From contig NZ_CP118181.1 of the NCBI RefSeq assembly GCF_028748145.1, positions 1,488,211 to 1,552,210 of the forward strand: a stretch of DNA of 64,000 bases, in the 5' to 3' direction. The notes beneath the pieces were generated by a model. The model had not been told where the DNA came from. It did no database searches and worked only from the letters and a program-made list of their open reading frames with translations. A program made the position numbers and the translations under genes. Origin of the DNA: Entomospira culicis (lineage in GTDB: Bacteria > Spirochaetota > Spirochaetia > WRBN01). This document shows positions 1 to 8,651 of the stretch, piece by piece (the first letter of the stretch is position 1; every line of letters starts with the position of its first letter).

Positions 1-183
1 CAAGAACATCCCCTTACCCCGATAACGACGCCCGCTCTCCACCCATTCGCCGGGCCCTTGCGTGCGCTCCATCTGGGCAATCGTCGCCTGTGCACTCTTG
101 GGAAAGTCGATCCCCTGCCAATTAATCTCCTGTGCAAAAAGCACCCCCGCACTCATCACCAACCAAATGAATATCTTTTTCAC
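1..183 (-). CDS. secreted protein, N-terminal fragment (cut by window edge)
   Basis: Reading leftward from a GTG at 183-181, 61 codons are open to the window edge. The first residues form a typical export signal: VKKIFIWLVMSAGVLFAQ, ending in an Ala-Gln junction that looks like a signal peptidase I site. The mature start is EINWQGIDFPKSAQATIAQM, not assigned to a family. A purine-rich AGAAGAGGTAGAGAG lies just upstream and can serve as ribosome binding site. The gene is divergent from the sugar-nucleotide dehydratase gene at 278, and both promoters must lie within about 90 bp. Function is unknown; the rest of the gene is outside the window. Confidence 0.6.
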   Translation of the reverse strand, partial: MKKIFIWLVMSAGVLFAQEINWQGIDFPKSAQATIAQMERTQGPGEWVESGRRYRGKGMFL

Positions 184-241
184 CTCTCTACCTCTTCTCT
201 TTCTCGTATCTACGACCTATTATACTATAAATCGTAACCTA

Positions 242-270
242 TTGCTAGTATTACTTAAATTTGCTATAAT
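242..270 (+). promoter_or_regulatory. sigma-70 type promoter with extended -10
   Basis: TTGCTA (242-247), a 17-bp spacer and TATAAT (265-270) preceded by TGC form a strong extended -10 promoter. The predicted start point is about 277, one base before the ATG at 278, so the transcript would be leaderless. On the opposite strand another TATAAT (224-219) may serve the divergent gene, but its -35 is poor. Confidence 0.6.
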
Positions 271-277
271 TATAGCC

Positions 278-1753
278 ATGAGCTCTTCTGGACACTATAT
301 TCTAGGCAGTAATGCAACGGCCTATCACTTGGCTATTATGATGCAACAACTTAGCCCAAAACTTAGCATCACATTGATCGTCGACCCCGATTTATCGCAC
401 CAGCAGCTGCCCGATGCCTGTAACTTCCCTATTCTCCAAGGTAACTATCAAACCATTCTGCCTGAACTTAACTACCACTTTGACTTTACCATTACCCTCG
501 ACAACATCTCCACGCAAACCCTCGCCGATCTCTTCCATCAACTCAAAAATCACGGCTTTAAACATACCGCCTACCTCCCTACCCTCCACCATCTACCGCA
601 ACTTCCCATCTGGCTTAGCTCTCAACAGATCTCTTCCGAGCATTTCCTTGGTCGCCCAAGCGTCTCCTTTCCTTTAGACACCCACCTCTCCTACCTACAA
701 CACAAAGATATCCTCGTAACCGGTGCAGGCGGATCGATTGGCAGTGAACTCGCCAAACAGCTCCTACGCGCCCAACCCAAAACCATCTACCTCTTTGGAC
801 ATGGCGAGACCTCCATCTATCACACCGAAAAAGAGGTGCGTAAGCTCCAACAACACGGACTATCCCCAGCAACCACCATTCGCCCCATTATCGGCGAGAT
901 GCAAGACAAAGCATACATGCACTACCTCATCCAACGCATTAAACCTCATGCCATCTTTCACTGTGCAGCGCATAAGCATGTACCGCTCATGGAGATAAAT
1001 CCGATTGAGGCGATCAAAAATAATGTCTTTGGTCTCCACCACCTCGTCGAGGCGGCGAAACACTTCCCCCCCGAACGCTTTGTCCTCATTAGCACCGACA
1101 AAGCCGTCGATCCCTCCAACATCTACGGCGCGAGTAAAGCGCTAAGTGAAGAGATTCTCCTCCAAGCGAACCACCAAGGCTTTCCCTTCTTCGTCGTGCG
1201 CTTTGGTAATGTCTTGGGCAGTAGGGGCTCGATTCTCCCACTCTTTCAAGAGCAGATCCTCAAAGGCGGCCCGCTCACCATCACCGACGCGCGCATGCAA
1301 CGCTACTGGATGACCATCCCCGAGGCCACCTCTCTCGTGCTCATGGCAGGCGGAGTCCCCAATCCCAAAGCGCTCTACCTCTTAGACATGGGCACACCAA
1401 TCAAAACACTCACCATTGCCAAGCAGATGGCGAAACTCTACGGCTTTGATGTTGATAAAGGCGATATCGACCTGCAATACATTGGTCTTCGCCCCGGAGA
1501 GACGCTTGAGGAACAGCTTACCTCCAAGCAAGAGATGATCAGCGCTACCGACTATCCCAAACTCCTCCAAGTTACCAAAGAACAAGAAATTCTCACCCCG
1601 CAAGCGCTAGAAGCTCTCCTGCAAGAACTCCAAAGTGTCTGTTTCTTCTGCGACCAAAAGCCCAGCGCCTTTCGCTCGTATACCCAGTTACTGACGATTC
1701 TAAGGCGCATCTTCCCCCAGCTCCAAAGCGACGACACCGGCGACTGGCTCTAA
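278..1753 (+). CDS. soluble CapD/FlaA1-like nucleoside-diphosphate-sugar dehydratase/epimerase
   Basis: A 491-residue protein of the Polysacc_synt_2 / extended SDR type (UDP-HexNAc 4,6-dehydratases and C5/C4 epimerases such as WbpM, PglF, CapD, FlaA1). The dinucleotide-binding glycine motif GAGGSIG is at residues 149-155. Catalytic elements are STDKAV near 272-277 and YGASK at 283-287, giving a Tyr/Lys pair. The sentence HKHVPLME and the stretch RFGNVLGSRGS are family hallmarks. Residues 1-140 look like the Rossmann CoA-binding-like domain that precedes the catalytic domain in the large WbpM class, but the four N-terminal membrane helices of that class are absent. The ATG at 278 was chosen because the upstream in-frame codons overlap the divergent gene and the promoter ends at 270. 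No other sugar-nucleotide or capsule gene is adjacent, so the product sugar is unknown. Confidence 0.85.
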   Translation: MSSSGHYILGSNATAYHLAIMMQQLSPKLSITLIVDPDLSHQQLPDACNFPILQGNYQTILPELNYHFDFTITLDNISTQTLADLFHQLKNHGFKHTAYLPTLHHLPQLPIWLSSQQISSEHFLGRPSVSFPLDTHLSYLQHKDILVTGAGGSIGSELAKQLLRAQPKTIYLFGHGETSIYHTEKEVRKLQQHGLSPATTIRPIIGEMQDKAYMHYLIQRIKPHAIFHCAAHKHVPLMEINPIEAIKNNVFGLHHLVEAAKHFPPERFVLISTDKAVDPSNIYGASKALSEEILLQANHQGFPFFVVRFGNVLGSRGSILPLFQEQILKGGPLTITDARMQRYWMTIPEATSLVLMAGGVPNPKALYLLDMGTPIKTLTIAKQMAKLYGFDVDKGDIDLQYIGLRPGETLEEQLTSKQEMISATDYPKLLQVTKEQEILTPQALEALLQELQSVCFFCDQKPSAFRSYTQLLTILRRIFPQLQSDDTGDWL

Positions 1754-1958
1754 CCTAGGGAATCACTAAAATTCTCCACATGATGAAATATAAAAAGATA
1801 TCGTATCAATAAGGGGGGAAAATTGAATTTAATAACTGATATAATTTTGTGATTGACAATCAAACAAAGGCTACGCCTTAGCAACTCTATTTTTAGTCCA
1901 CATTAGGAGAAAAAGAATATTAACAATCAAAAAAATATTTGAAAGAACGAAAATCTGG

Positions 1959-2306
1959 TTGGATGGATATTTTGCCAAAAAATACTCCTTTGACTCCACC
2001 TATGCCGCCGTGAATGCCTTTGCTCACGAACTGCTTGAGGTACATAAAGATCACCTAGATGCACCTATCATTTTTGCGCATCTAGGAACTTCTGCCCAAG
2101 AGATATGTCATGATTTGGTAGGTAAATTCGATATTATCGAGATGGCCTTAGGCATGCATGCATGGGCGCTAGAAGATGGGCGTCCATCTACCCTTGATAT
2201 GACAGAAATAGACGCAATTCTCATGCATATGCTTACGCGATGTGAATATTATTTGGATAAATTAGCGGGGTATGAAAGTGAATACGACAGTGAAGAATAT
2301 GATTAA
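1959..2306 (+). CDS. hypothetical small acidic protein
   Basis: The frame is open with a TTG at 1959, giving 115 residues, acidic at the C-terminus (EYDSEEYD), with no signal peptide or membrane segment. I do not recognise a family. The start is uncertain: the only good Shine-Dalgarno, AGGAG at 1905-1909, is 7 bases before an in-frame ATA at 1917, and the 14 codons between 1917 and 1959 read like protein (basic and aromatic residues running into WLDGYF). The true N-terminus may therefore be at 1917 from a rare ATA codon. The 160 bp upstream are AT-rich, with a TATAAT but no convincing -35 partner. Codon use is less C-rich than in the gene before it. Confidence 0.55.
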   Translation: MDGYFAKKYSFDSTYAAVNAFAHELLEVHKDHLDAPIIFAHLGTSAQEICHDLVGKFDIIEMALGMHAWALEDGRPSTLDMTEIDAILMHMLTRCEYYLDKLAGYESEYDSEEYD

Positions 2307-2381
2307 GTTGTTTGTCTTAAGGTTGTGCCGAAATACGTCGAAATTCTCTATAGATGCCACAGCGATCTATGAGGTTAGCAA

Positions 2382-2744
2382 ATGAAAAAAATACGCCCGA
2401 CGATATCCTATCAACAAGGGAAAAAGTGGATTTATCTTCTCTTTATCCTCTCCATGCTATGGGCGCTTACTATCCTTGCCATCAAGATCTATTATGATGA
2501 ATTTTCATCGGAAGAGAGCATGATCAAAACGCTCAGATTGCCTTCGATGATTGCTTATGGTGGCGCATTAGTCACACTTGTCTACAGAAGAATAGGGCTT
2601 ATCAACAACCTTGAAGCGATCAATGATGAGTATGAAGAGGACAAAGCCTCCGCTTTGCGCGCCAACAAAATAGCGATTAATGCATTCAGTGCTATCCTCC
2701 TTGGTACCTCCATCAGCTACTTTTGGGATATAATCAAGGCGTAA
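2382..2744 (+). CDS. hypothetical membrane protein, three predicted helices
   Basis: A 120-residue protein with a basic N-terminus, helices at about residues 17-37, 51-70 and 97-115, and a charged loop between the second and third. GAGG at 2371-2374 lies 7 bases before the ATG. It follows the small acidic protein by 75 bp on the same strand and converges with lnt, leaving only about 30 bp between the two stop codons and no clear terminator hairpin. No family recognised. Confidence 0.6.
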   Translation: MKKIRPTISYQQGKKWIYLLFILSMLWALTILAIKIYYDEFSSEESMIKTLRLPSMIAYGGALVTLVYRRIGLINNLEAINDEYEEDKASALRANKIAINAFSAILLGTSISYFWDIIKA

Positions 2745-2776
2745 GTGGTGAATCTTTATCTGCCCCTCACACTCCC

Positions 2777-4363
2777 TTAAAAAAATCTCTTTAACCAAGA
2801 AAAGAGCGATGTCGCCCCAGCAGGGTGATAGCTCATCAACAGATACAAGCCACTTATTAACACAGCAAGATAACTTAGCCACTCGCCAAAGCGCACATAT
2901 ACAGTCCACGGGCGATCGACCACAGGCAACGAGACCGCCAGCGCACCATTGACAAACGGCTCTAACGTCGCTTCGTACTCACCCAGCGCGTTGATATGCA
3001 CCGTCATGCCACTGTTGGCCGCGCGGAGCGTTGGCAGACGCGTTTCGATACTACGGTAACGTCCAATCGCCATGTGCTGGAGTTGCGCCGAGAGGCGTTG
3101 CGACCAAGAGTCATTGGTGATATTGACAATCGCTTGCGCCCCCGATCGAGCAAACTCTCGCGTAACCGACGGAAAGGCATCCTCAAAGCAAATCGGCACA
3201 CCAAAGGTAAATGTCCCACCACTACGCAAAGGGACAGTAAAAAGGACGCTCTCCTCCCCCGCGCGTTGGAGCAGATCGCCGCCAAACCATTTACGATAAT
3301 GATTGCCCAGCCATGTCCAATCGACAAAGGGCAACGCCTCGGCAAAAGGAATCAGTGCGCGTTTATAATAGGGCAAGCCCACTTGTTGCGCGTTCGCATC
3401 AACCAAAAACGCAGCATTGTAGTAAAATTTATCCTCCGTATCCAACGCGCCAAAGAGATGGTAGCTATGCGTAGAGAGGATAAACTCACGCAACGATCGA
3501 TCCCAAGGTAACGACTGCCCCATCCGCATGATCTGCGAAAAATCACCTAATAAGGTCGTCTCACTGGAGACAATAATATCGGGTTGTACCACAAATGGTT
3601 CAAGCGTTGCCACCCCAGCGATGTGTGCCTCGATCAGCTCCACCCAATCCACCTGCCAAGAGTCTTTATTTTGTTGTACCAAAATAACTTCTGCATAATG
3701 CTCGCTCTCCACAGAATAGGAAGAAACGCGCCAAAATCCATAACTTAAACTGAAGAGCATCAAGAAGATCCAGCTTAACCAAGCCGACCGCGCATGCCCA
3801 AAGTAGCGACGCCATCCTACAGGGCGTACCCACCACTGCGCCAGAATCGCATTACTTAAGGCAACCAATAACGTTAAACCCATCGGCCCAGTAATATCCA
3901 AAATTTGGATAAGATAGCGACTCTGCCCAAAACCATAGGCCAACAACGCCCAAGGATCAGCAAGGAAGCCCTGACTGCGCACAAACTCAAAGGCGACCCA
4001 GAGCCACGTTATCGCCCAAATACGGCTAGAAGCGCGCAAAAATCGTAGGCGACGTATCACCAACAAAAGGATGAAGTTGACACCACTCAAACCAACGCTC
4101 AACGCTATCAAGATAATATAACTAAAATCTTGGAAATAACTCAACCAGTAGCGCCCCACCCACGCGTGCGTTGTCCCCAAAATTACTGCCATAAAGAGCA
4201 ACTCTCGCTTCTTTTTACTGCGATACGTACCCACCAAAAGGGGTACCAAAGCGACAAATGCAAGCATCGTCCAGCCCTGCTCTGCCCAATCGTTTGGCAA
4301 AATCAGGCTCATCAATACGCCAGAAGCAAACGCGTAAAAACCATGTACCAAAAATCGCTTCAT
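2777..4363 (-). CDS. lnt: apolipoprotein N-acyltransferase
   Basis: Adds the third acyl chain to the N-terminal cysteine of diacylated lipoproteins in the inner membrane, the last step of lipoprotein maturation. The 528-residue protein has the expected plan: about six N-terminal membrane helices, a periplasmic nitrilase domain and a C-terminal helix. The catalytic Glu-Lys-Cys triad is visible as E278 (SSETTL), K334 (YYKRALIPF) and C392 (VPICFED), with the auxiliary E342. The ATG at 4363 starts two bases after the stop of the TPR gene; an alternative GTG four codons upstream would overlap it. The many lipoprotein signal sequences in this window supply obvious substrates. Confidence 0.93.
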   Translation of the reverse strand: MKRFLVHGFYAFASGVLMSLILPNDWAEQGWTMLAFVALVPLLVGTYRSKKKRELLFMAVILGTTHAWVGRYWLSYFQDFSYIILIALSVGLSGVNFILLLVIRRLRFLRASSRIWAITWLWVAFEFVRSQGFLADPWALLAYGFGQSRYLIQILDITGPMGLTLLVALSNAILAQWWVRPVGWRRYFGHARSAWLSWIFLMLFSLSYGFWRVSSYSVESEHYAEVILVQQNKDSWQVDWVELIEAHIAGVATLEPFVVQPDIIVSSETTLLGDFSQIMRMGQSLPWDRSLREFILSTHSYHLFGALDTEDKFYYNAAFLVDANAQQVGLPYYKRALIPFAEALPFVDWTWLGNHYRKWFGGDLLQRAGEESVLFTVPLRSGGTFTFGVPICFEDAFPSVTREFARSGAQAIVNITNDSWSQRLSAQLQHMAIGRYRSIETRLPTLRAANSGMTVHINALGEYEATLEPFVNGALAVSLPVVDRPWTVYVRFGEWLSYLAVLISGLYLLMSYHPAGATSLFSWLKRFF

Positions 4364-4365
4364 GC

Positions 4366-5148
4366 TCACCACCACAACAACGAGGGAGCAATGCTCCGCT
4401 TCACATATCCCTGCACCTCTTGCGCCTCCGGAGATTCTGGATAACGACGAATCAATTTCAATTTATACTCCTGACTCTTAGCAAATTCATGATTTCGACT
4501 ATAACCTAAATAGAGCAGATACAAGAGATTAGCTTGTGCATGCTCCTCCATAAAGAGACGCTCATGCTGTATAATCGCCTCCAACTTATTGATGTTGTCA
4601 GGGAGCATCAAAACCGAACGAATCATCACTAACAAAATCTCATTGTGCAAGGCTGGGTGCATCGCTGTCTCGCTCTTGACCCGTCTTGCCATATATAAAC
4701 TGCGCTCGTACTCCCCCAACTCAAAACTCAACTTAGCCACCCGTAAATAGAGCTCGTAACGTACTGGACGAGAGTGCTCGTAGGCAAGAATATAGTGGTT
4801 GATTGCCGTTGTATAATCGCCCAAATACTCATGGAGAAATGCTAAGTGTTGATAGATCAAGGCTTTATCGTCTAGCGTGGGAGCTTTTGCTAAATACTCT
4901 TGAATAAAGGGCACTTGTTGTTGTACGCCCATCAATGTTAGCGACGCCTCGATAACGATAGCACCATAATGATCAACAAATTTATTTTCATTCAAAAAGG
5001 CGCGGTAATAACGCAACGCGTCAACATACTCCTGCGCCTCATAAAAACGCCTAGCAAGATGCAAGGAATCCCCCACCGACGCTACAGGAAACGCCGTGGA
5101 GGATAATAACATCAAAATGACTATCGATTTAAAGCTTGATCTCTGCAA
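4366..5148 (-). CDS. exported tetratricopeptide-repeat protein
   Basis: A 260-residue protein with an N-terminal signal segment (SIVILMLLSSTAFPVAS) followed by helical repeats of the TPR type over roughly residues 25-250, for example YEAQEYVDALRYYRAFL and YLGDYTTAINHYILAYEH. The best start is a TTG at 5148, inside the end of the P83/100-like gene (20-bp overlap), which implies translational coupling. Downstream, lnt starts two bases after its stop, so antigen, TPR protein and Lnt form one transcription unit. Probably a periplasmic or outer-membrane-associated scaffold; the partner is unknown. Confidence 0.75.
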   Translation of the reverse strand: MQRSSFKSIVILMLLSSTAFPVASVGDSLHLARRFYEAQEYVDALRYYRAFLNENKFVDHYGAIVIEASLTLMGVQQQVPFIQEYLAKAPTLDDKALIYQHLAFLHEYLGDYTTAINHYILAYEHSRPVRYELYLRVAKLSFELGEYERSLYMARRVKSETAMHPALHNEILLVMIRSVLMLPDNINKLEAIIQHERLFMEEHAQANLLYLLYLGYSRNHEFAKSQEYKLKLIRRYPESPEAQEVQGYVKRSIAPSLLWW

Positions 5149-7906
5149 TCAGCTTCAAATCCTTGCGGTTCAAGACCAACACTGCCGTACCCGCCTTATT
5201 CTCCACAAAGACATAATCCTCGTGTTGGGTAAGGGTGGTGTCTGGGTTGACAATCGCATCGCTACGAGTATCAATGTTCAAATCATCCTTAAAACGAATC
5301 AAAACAGAGCTGTCGCCACGCGCTTCGGACATCGCGTAAATGCTCTCCTCCGTAGCAAACAAGAAGCTATCCACATGCAAAGGCACATCGCTAATACCAA
5401 TAGGCTGAAGCGTGCGAGGGTCGAGGAGGGTAAGGTAGAACTTAGGATTGGTAGGATCGCCCTTCTCGGTGATTGTGATAAGCCCCTTGGGTGTCAATTT
5501 GAACTGACCAGAAGAGATATTATCGGGACTACGACTGACAATCTCCTTCTTCGCGAGGTCAAAAGAGACAATAACCTTGCGATGACGCCCACCTTGGCGC
5601 ACGCCCGTGTCTAACATAAAGTAGATGGTACCCTCTTCGCCTAAGCTAGTGTCGACTTTATCCGGATTAGGATTCGTTGGCTTGGGAGGCTCGGTTGGAT
5701 TTTGCGTATTCCCAGGGTTCGTAGGATTAGTTGTGCTTCCTTGATCTCCACCATTTGGATCAGTAGGATTGGTTGGGTTTTGCGTATTCCCTGGGTTCGC
5801 AGGATTAGTTGGATTCGTTGTGCTTCCTTGATCTCCACCATTTGGATCAGTTGGGTTTTGCGTATTCCCTGGGTTCGCAGGATTGGTTGGATTCGTTGTG
5901 CTTCCTTGATCCTCCTCCTTTGGATCAGTAGGATTAGTCGTGCTACCTTGATCCCCGCCATTTGGATCGGTTCCACTCGCAGGGTCATCGGTAGAATCGG
6001 TTGGATCATCCGTGGTATCGGTTGAATCCTCGCTACCATCCTCAGAACCGTCTTCGCCACTCTTAGGATCGCTGGAACTTCCGCTCTCACTGCCACTGTT
6101 GGAGGGAGGATTATTCTTCAAGTCGTCAATAATCTTTTCTTTTGCTTTGATCTCATCCTCTTTTGCTTTGAGTTGATCACGCAATTGCTGATTTTCCTCT
6201 TTTAAACGCTCAATCTCCTCTTCAAGCTCTTCAATGCGCTTTTGAGTCTCTTCATCGAGGGTGCTGGTGTCGGTTGAGCTGTCGCTACCTTGATCTCCAC
6301 TCTTGGGATCTGTTGTACTACCTTGATCTCCACTCTTGGGATCTGTTGTACTACCTTGATCTCCACTCTTGGGATCTGTTGTACTACCTTGATCTCCACT
6401 CTTGGGATCTGTTGTACTTCCTTGATCTCCACCCTTGGGATCTGTTGTACTTCCTTGATCTCCACTCTTGGGATCTGTTGTACTTCCTTGATCTCCACCC
6501 TTGGGATCTGTTGTACTTCCTTGATCTCCCCCCTTGGGATCTGTTGTACTTCCTTGATCTCCCCCCTTGGGATCTGTTGTACTTCCTTGATCTCCCCCCT
6601 TGGGATCTGTTGTACTTCCTTGATCTCCCCCCTTGGGATCTGTTGTACTTCCTTGATCTCCACCCTTGGGATCTGTTGTACTTCCTTGATCTCCACCCTT
6701 GGGATCTGTTGTACTTCCTTGATCCCCACTCTTGGGATCTGTTGTACTTCCTTGATCTCCACTCTTGGGATCTGTTGTACTACCTTGGTTGTCGTTGCCA
6801 GCTTCACGATCGCGGATAATTACGGTAACGATATACGCAGGATTACCATCCTCATCCGTGGTCTCTTCAACAATCACCTCATCAATTTTTACCTCTTCAC
6901 GGGTAACGCCAGTGGTGTTATCTTTAACAATAATATAACGTTTATCGTCATCTTCGGTCTCGTCAAACTCCCCCTTGGGCTCGTGCTTGGTGATAATCTC
7001 TACAACATTGTCGTAGACATCTTCTTGAATCGTACCATCCATAAAGACATCGCGGATGGTAACATCAAAGTCGCCCCTCTCGCTCTCGATGGCATTCTCC
7101 TCGCCAATGCCCGTCCCATTAGATCCACCATTAATCAGTCTATCACGTTCTTCCTCAAGAGCCTTTATTTTATCCTCATTTTCATCGATTTGATTCTCAA
7201 GGTCATCGATCTCTAGCTGATCGCCTGTCAAAGAATCTTCAATAAGATCAGCTAAATCCCCGCGCGTCTGATCGTCGATATCATCAGGATTAGGGACAAT
7301 GTCTGGAATATAAAGATTGCCACCGAAAGTAAGCGGGATAAAGAGGCGCGTTTGCCCAGGCCACTGGTCGTAAGAGAGCGCCAAACCGGCATTTTGTGCG
7401 GTTACATCGCTCATAACTGCGGGCTTATAGCGCGCGCTAAAGAACTCAATGTCGCCACGATGGTAGGCATTATACATGGTTAAAAGATAGGCTAAAAGAT
7501 CCGCATCAGCAGTGCTATAGCCAAAACGCCCCTCTAGGTAACCCGAAATAATCAAGCGTAAATTACGCACATTCTCTACCAATGCGTCGGGATTCACGTA
7601 AAGAATCGCTGCCGAGAGCTTGCCATCAATCTCTTGATCGCCTGCTTCGCGAATGGCGTACTTATTACCATAGCGATAAATCTGACCATCCATCTGCGCA
7701 TCACCAGCGAGGTTGGCTAGCGCACGACCAATACCACGAATTTCGGCAGCCGTGTTGGGGTTCACCACGACGCCATCGAAATTTCTAAAGGTAATTCCTT
7801 CAGTAGGAATACCCTCAAGCTCCTCTCGAATCACCTCTTGTTGCGCCGACGCGTATACTAAGGTGAACAAACTTAATACCAAAAGTAAAAATCTTGCCCT
7901 TTTCAT
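5129..7906 (-). CDS. P83/100-family spirochaete antigen with central repeat region
   Basis: A 925-residue exported protein. The signal peptide MKRARFLLLVLSLFTLVYAS ends at residue 20, then comes an N-terminal globular region (about 25-230), a short coiled coil (about 215-260), an acidic segment, fifteen 11-residue repeats of DQGSTTDPKxG (373-537), a strong Glu/Lys coiled coil (about 550-598), a second Pro/Asn/Thr-rich repeat block, and a C-terminal beta-rich domain from about 755 to the end. The N-terminal, coiled-coil and C-terminal layout matches the Borrelia P83/100 and Treponema p83/100 antigens; this is from memory of the family, not an alignment. The repeats are not part of the usual protein and look like lineage-specific, variable surface sequence. 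AGGAG precedes the ATG. Confidence 0.75.
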   Translation of the reverse strand: MKRARFLLLVLSLFTLVYASAQQEVIREELEGIPTEGITFRNFDGVVVNPNTAAEIRGIGRALANLAGDAQMDGQIYRYGNKYAIREAGDQEIDGKLSAAILYVNPDALVENVRNLRLIISGYLEGRFGYSTADADLLAYLLTMYNAYHRGDIEFFSARYKPAVMSDVTAQNAGLALSYDQWPGQTRLFIPLTFGGNLYIPDIVPNPDDIDDQTRGDLADLIEDSLTGDQLEIDDLENQIDENEDKIKALEEERDRLINGGSNGTGIGEENAIESERGDFDVTIRDVFMDGTIQEDVYDNVVEIITKHEPKGEFDETEDDDKRYIIVKDNTTGVTREEVKIDEVIVEETTDEDGNPAYIVTVIIRDREAGNDNQGSTTDPKSGDQGSTTDPKSGDQGSTTDPKGGDQGSTTDPKGGDQGSTTDPKGGDQGSTTDPKGGDQGSTTDPKGGDQGSTTDPKGGDQGSTTDPKGGDQGSTTDPKSGDQGSTTDPKGGDQGSTTDPKSGDQGSTTDPKSGDQGSTTDPKSGDQGSTTDPKSGDQGSDSSTDTSTLDEETQKRIEELEEEIERLKEENQQLRDQLKAKEDEIKAKEKIIDDLKNNPPSNSGSESGSSSDPKSGEDGSEDGSEDSTDTTDDPTDSTDDPASGTDPNGGDQGSTTNPTDPKEEDQGSTTNPTNPANPGNTQNPTDPNGGDQGSTTNPTNPANPGNTQNPTNPTDPNGGDQGSTTNPTNPGNTQNPTEPPKPTNPNPDKVDTSLGEEGTIYFMLDTGVRQGGRHRKVIVSFDLAKKEIVSRSPDNISSGQFKLTPKGLITITEKGDPTNPKFYLTLLDPRTLQPIGISDVPLHVDSFLFATEESIYAMSEARGDSSVLIRFKDDLNIDTRSDAIVNPDTTLTQHEDYVFVENKAGTAVLVLNRKDLKLIAEIKL
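5660..5965 (-). repeat. degenerate Asn-Pro-Thr repeat block within the P83/100-like gene
   Basis: Imperfect repeats encoding GGDQGSTTNPTNPANPGNTQ-like units occur three to four times. They share the DQGSTT core with the main repeat array, so the two arrays probably expanded from a common seed. Confidence 0.6.
6296..6790 (-). repeat. 15 tandem copies of a 33-bp unit
   Basis: Fifteen contiguous 33-bp units each encode DQGSTTDPK(S/G)G; the first copy begins with N instead of D. Reading in coding order, the variable residue is S,S, seven G, S, G, S,S,S,S. Copies are nearly identical at DNA level, the mark of recent expansion by slippage or recombination. Because 33 is a multiple of three, frame is kept when copies are gained or lost. 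Long open frames on both strands here are a by-product of the repeat. Confidence 0.95.
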
Positions 7907-7961
7907 CTCATCATTCTCCTACTTCTCAAACCTTATCGACAAACTGTCTCTAGCTAAAAAA

Positions 7962-8183
7962 CTACCTAGGGATCTCTATTTTAGGTAAGTCTCTAGCTAG
8001 AGTACAATTTGCATGAATATTCTCCTGCTCAATAGCTTGAAAAACTTCATGCCTATAAATTTTAACCTCTTCGGGGGCGACGATTCCTAGCTTCACTTGA
8101 TCCCCTTTGACTTCCACAATCGTTATCTCAATACGACCATCAATAATAATCTTCTCATCTTTGCGCCGAGAAAGAATTAACAT
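7962..8183 (-). CDS. csrA: carbon storage regulator, translational repressor CsrA
   Basis: Small RNA-binding dimer that blocks ribosome access at GGA-containing leaders, in flagellated bacteria typically flagellin mRNA. The 73-residue protein begins MLILSRRKDEKIIIDG, contains IEITIVEVKGDQVKLGI and the RNA-contact region YRHEVF, all family hallmarks. Its ATG at 8183 overlaps the end of fliW by 7 bases, so the two are translationally coupled. The FliW product is the known CsrA antagonist, which supports the assignment. Confidence 0.95.
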   Translation of the reverse strand: MLILSRRKDEKIIIDGRIEITIVEVKGDQVKLGIVAPEEVKIYRHEVFQAIEQENIHANCTLARDLPKIEIPR

Positions 8184-8641
8184 GAGGCTTCGCCCTCGCG
8201 CGCCAACTCCTGCGACACAATATGGCGAATACCCCATCGATGGTCGCTTAAAATCACCTGCATTCCCTGCTGATTGGTTTGATTAAAGACCAACGGTGCC
8301 TGCAAGTTAATACTCATCAAGTGCGGTTCGCCAGCAGGAATAGAAAGAATCGAGAAGATCATTACCGCATCCGAATCCGTAGAATTTAATCCTAAAGAGA
8401 GGAGGTCTCCCTGCTCTAGTTTGACCTCATAATCTTTGCGACAGAGCCACGGATTCATCACAAAAAACGCAACATCGCGCTCATCCAAACTCTGAAAGAT
8501 AAAAAAAGGCGCGCGATCGGCTTCAAAAATCGCCCATCTCCTCAGGTGTTCAAAGGCAGGAATCCCCCCGTCAAACAAGTAGATCTGCGTCTCTTCATCC
8601 ACCGTAACTGCGCCATAGTCTTTGCTCTCAATCGTTGTCAT
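8177..8641 (-). CDS. fliW: flagellar assembly factor FliW
   Basis: FliW binds either flagellin or CsrA; when flagellin is exported, free FliW sequesters CsrA and releases flagellin translation. The 154-residue protein shows typical features: an N-terminal YLFDGGIPAFEHLRRW element, FVMNPWLCRKDYEV and an AGEPHLMSINLQAPLVFN stretch. It lies between flgL (10-bp gap) and csrA (7-bp overlap), the usual flgL-fliW-csrA order of spirochaetes. Confidence 0.95.
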   Translation of the reverse strand: MTTIESKDYGAVTVDEETQIYLFDGGIPAFEHLRRWAIFEADRAPFFIFQSLDERDVAFFVMNPWLCRKDYEVKLEQGDLLSLGLNSTDSDAVMIFSILSIPAGEPHLMSINLQAPLVFNQTNQQGMQVILSDHRWGIRHIVSQELAREGEASC

Positions 8642-8651
8642 ATACTATTAA

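Noticed and set aside
2996-3511. Plus-strand frames inside lnt and other minus genes
   Set aside because: No ribosome sites, no family features, basic shadow composition; the minus-strand genes carry intact catalytic motifs.
6202-7216. Long open frames on both strands over the P83/100 repeat (up to 308 codons on plus)
   Set aside because: The 33-bp unit is a multiple of three and lacks stops in several frames, so the frames are by-products; they encode Leu/Ile/Trp/Cys-rich repeats without ribosome sites, while the minus frame has a signal peptide and proper domains.
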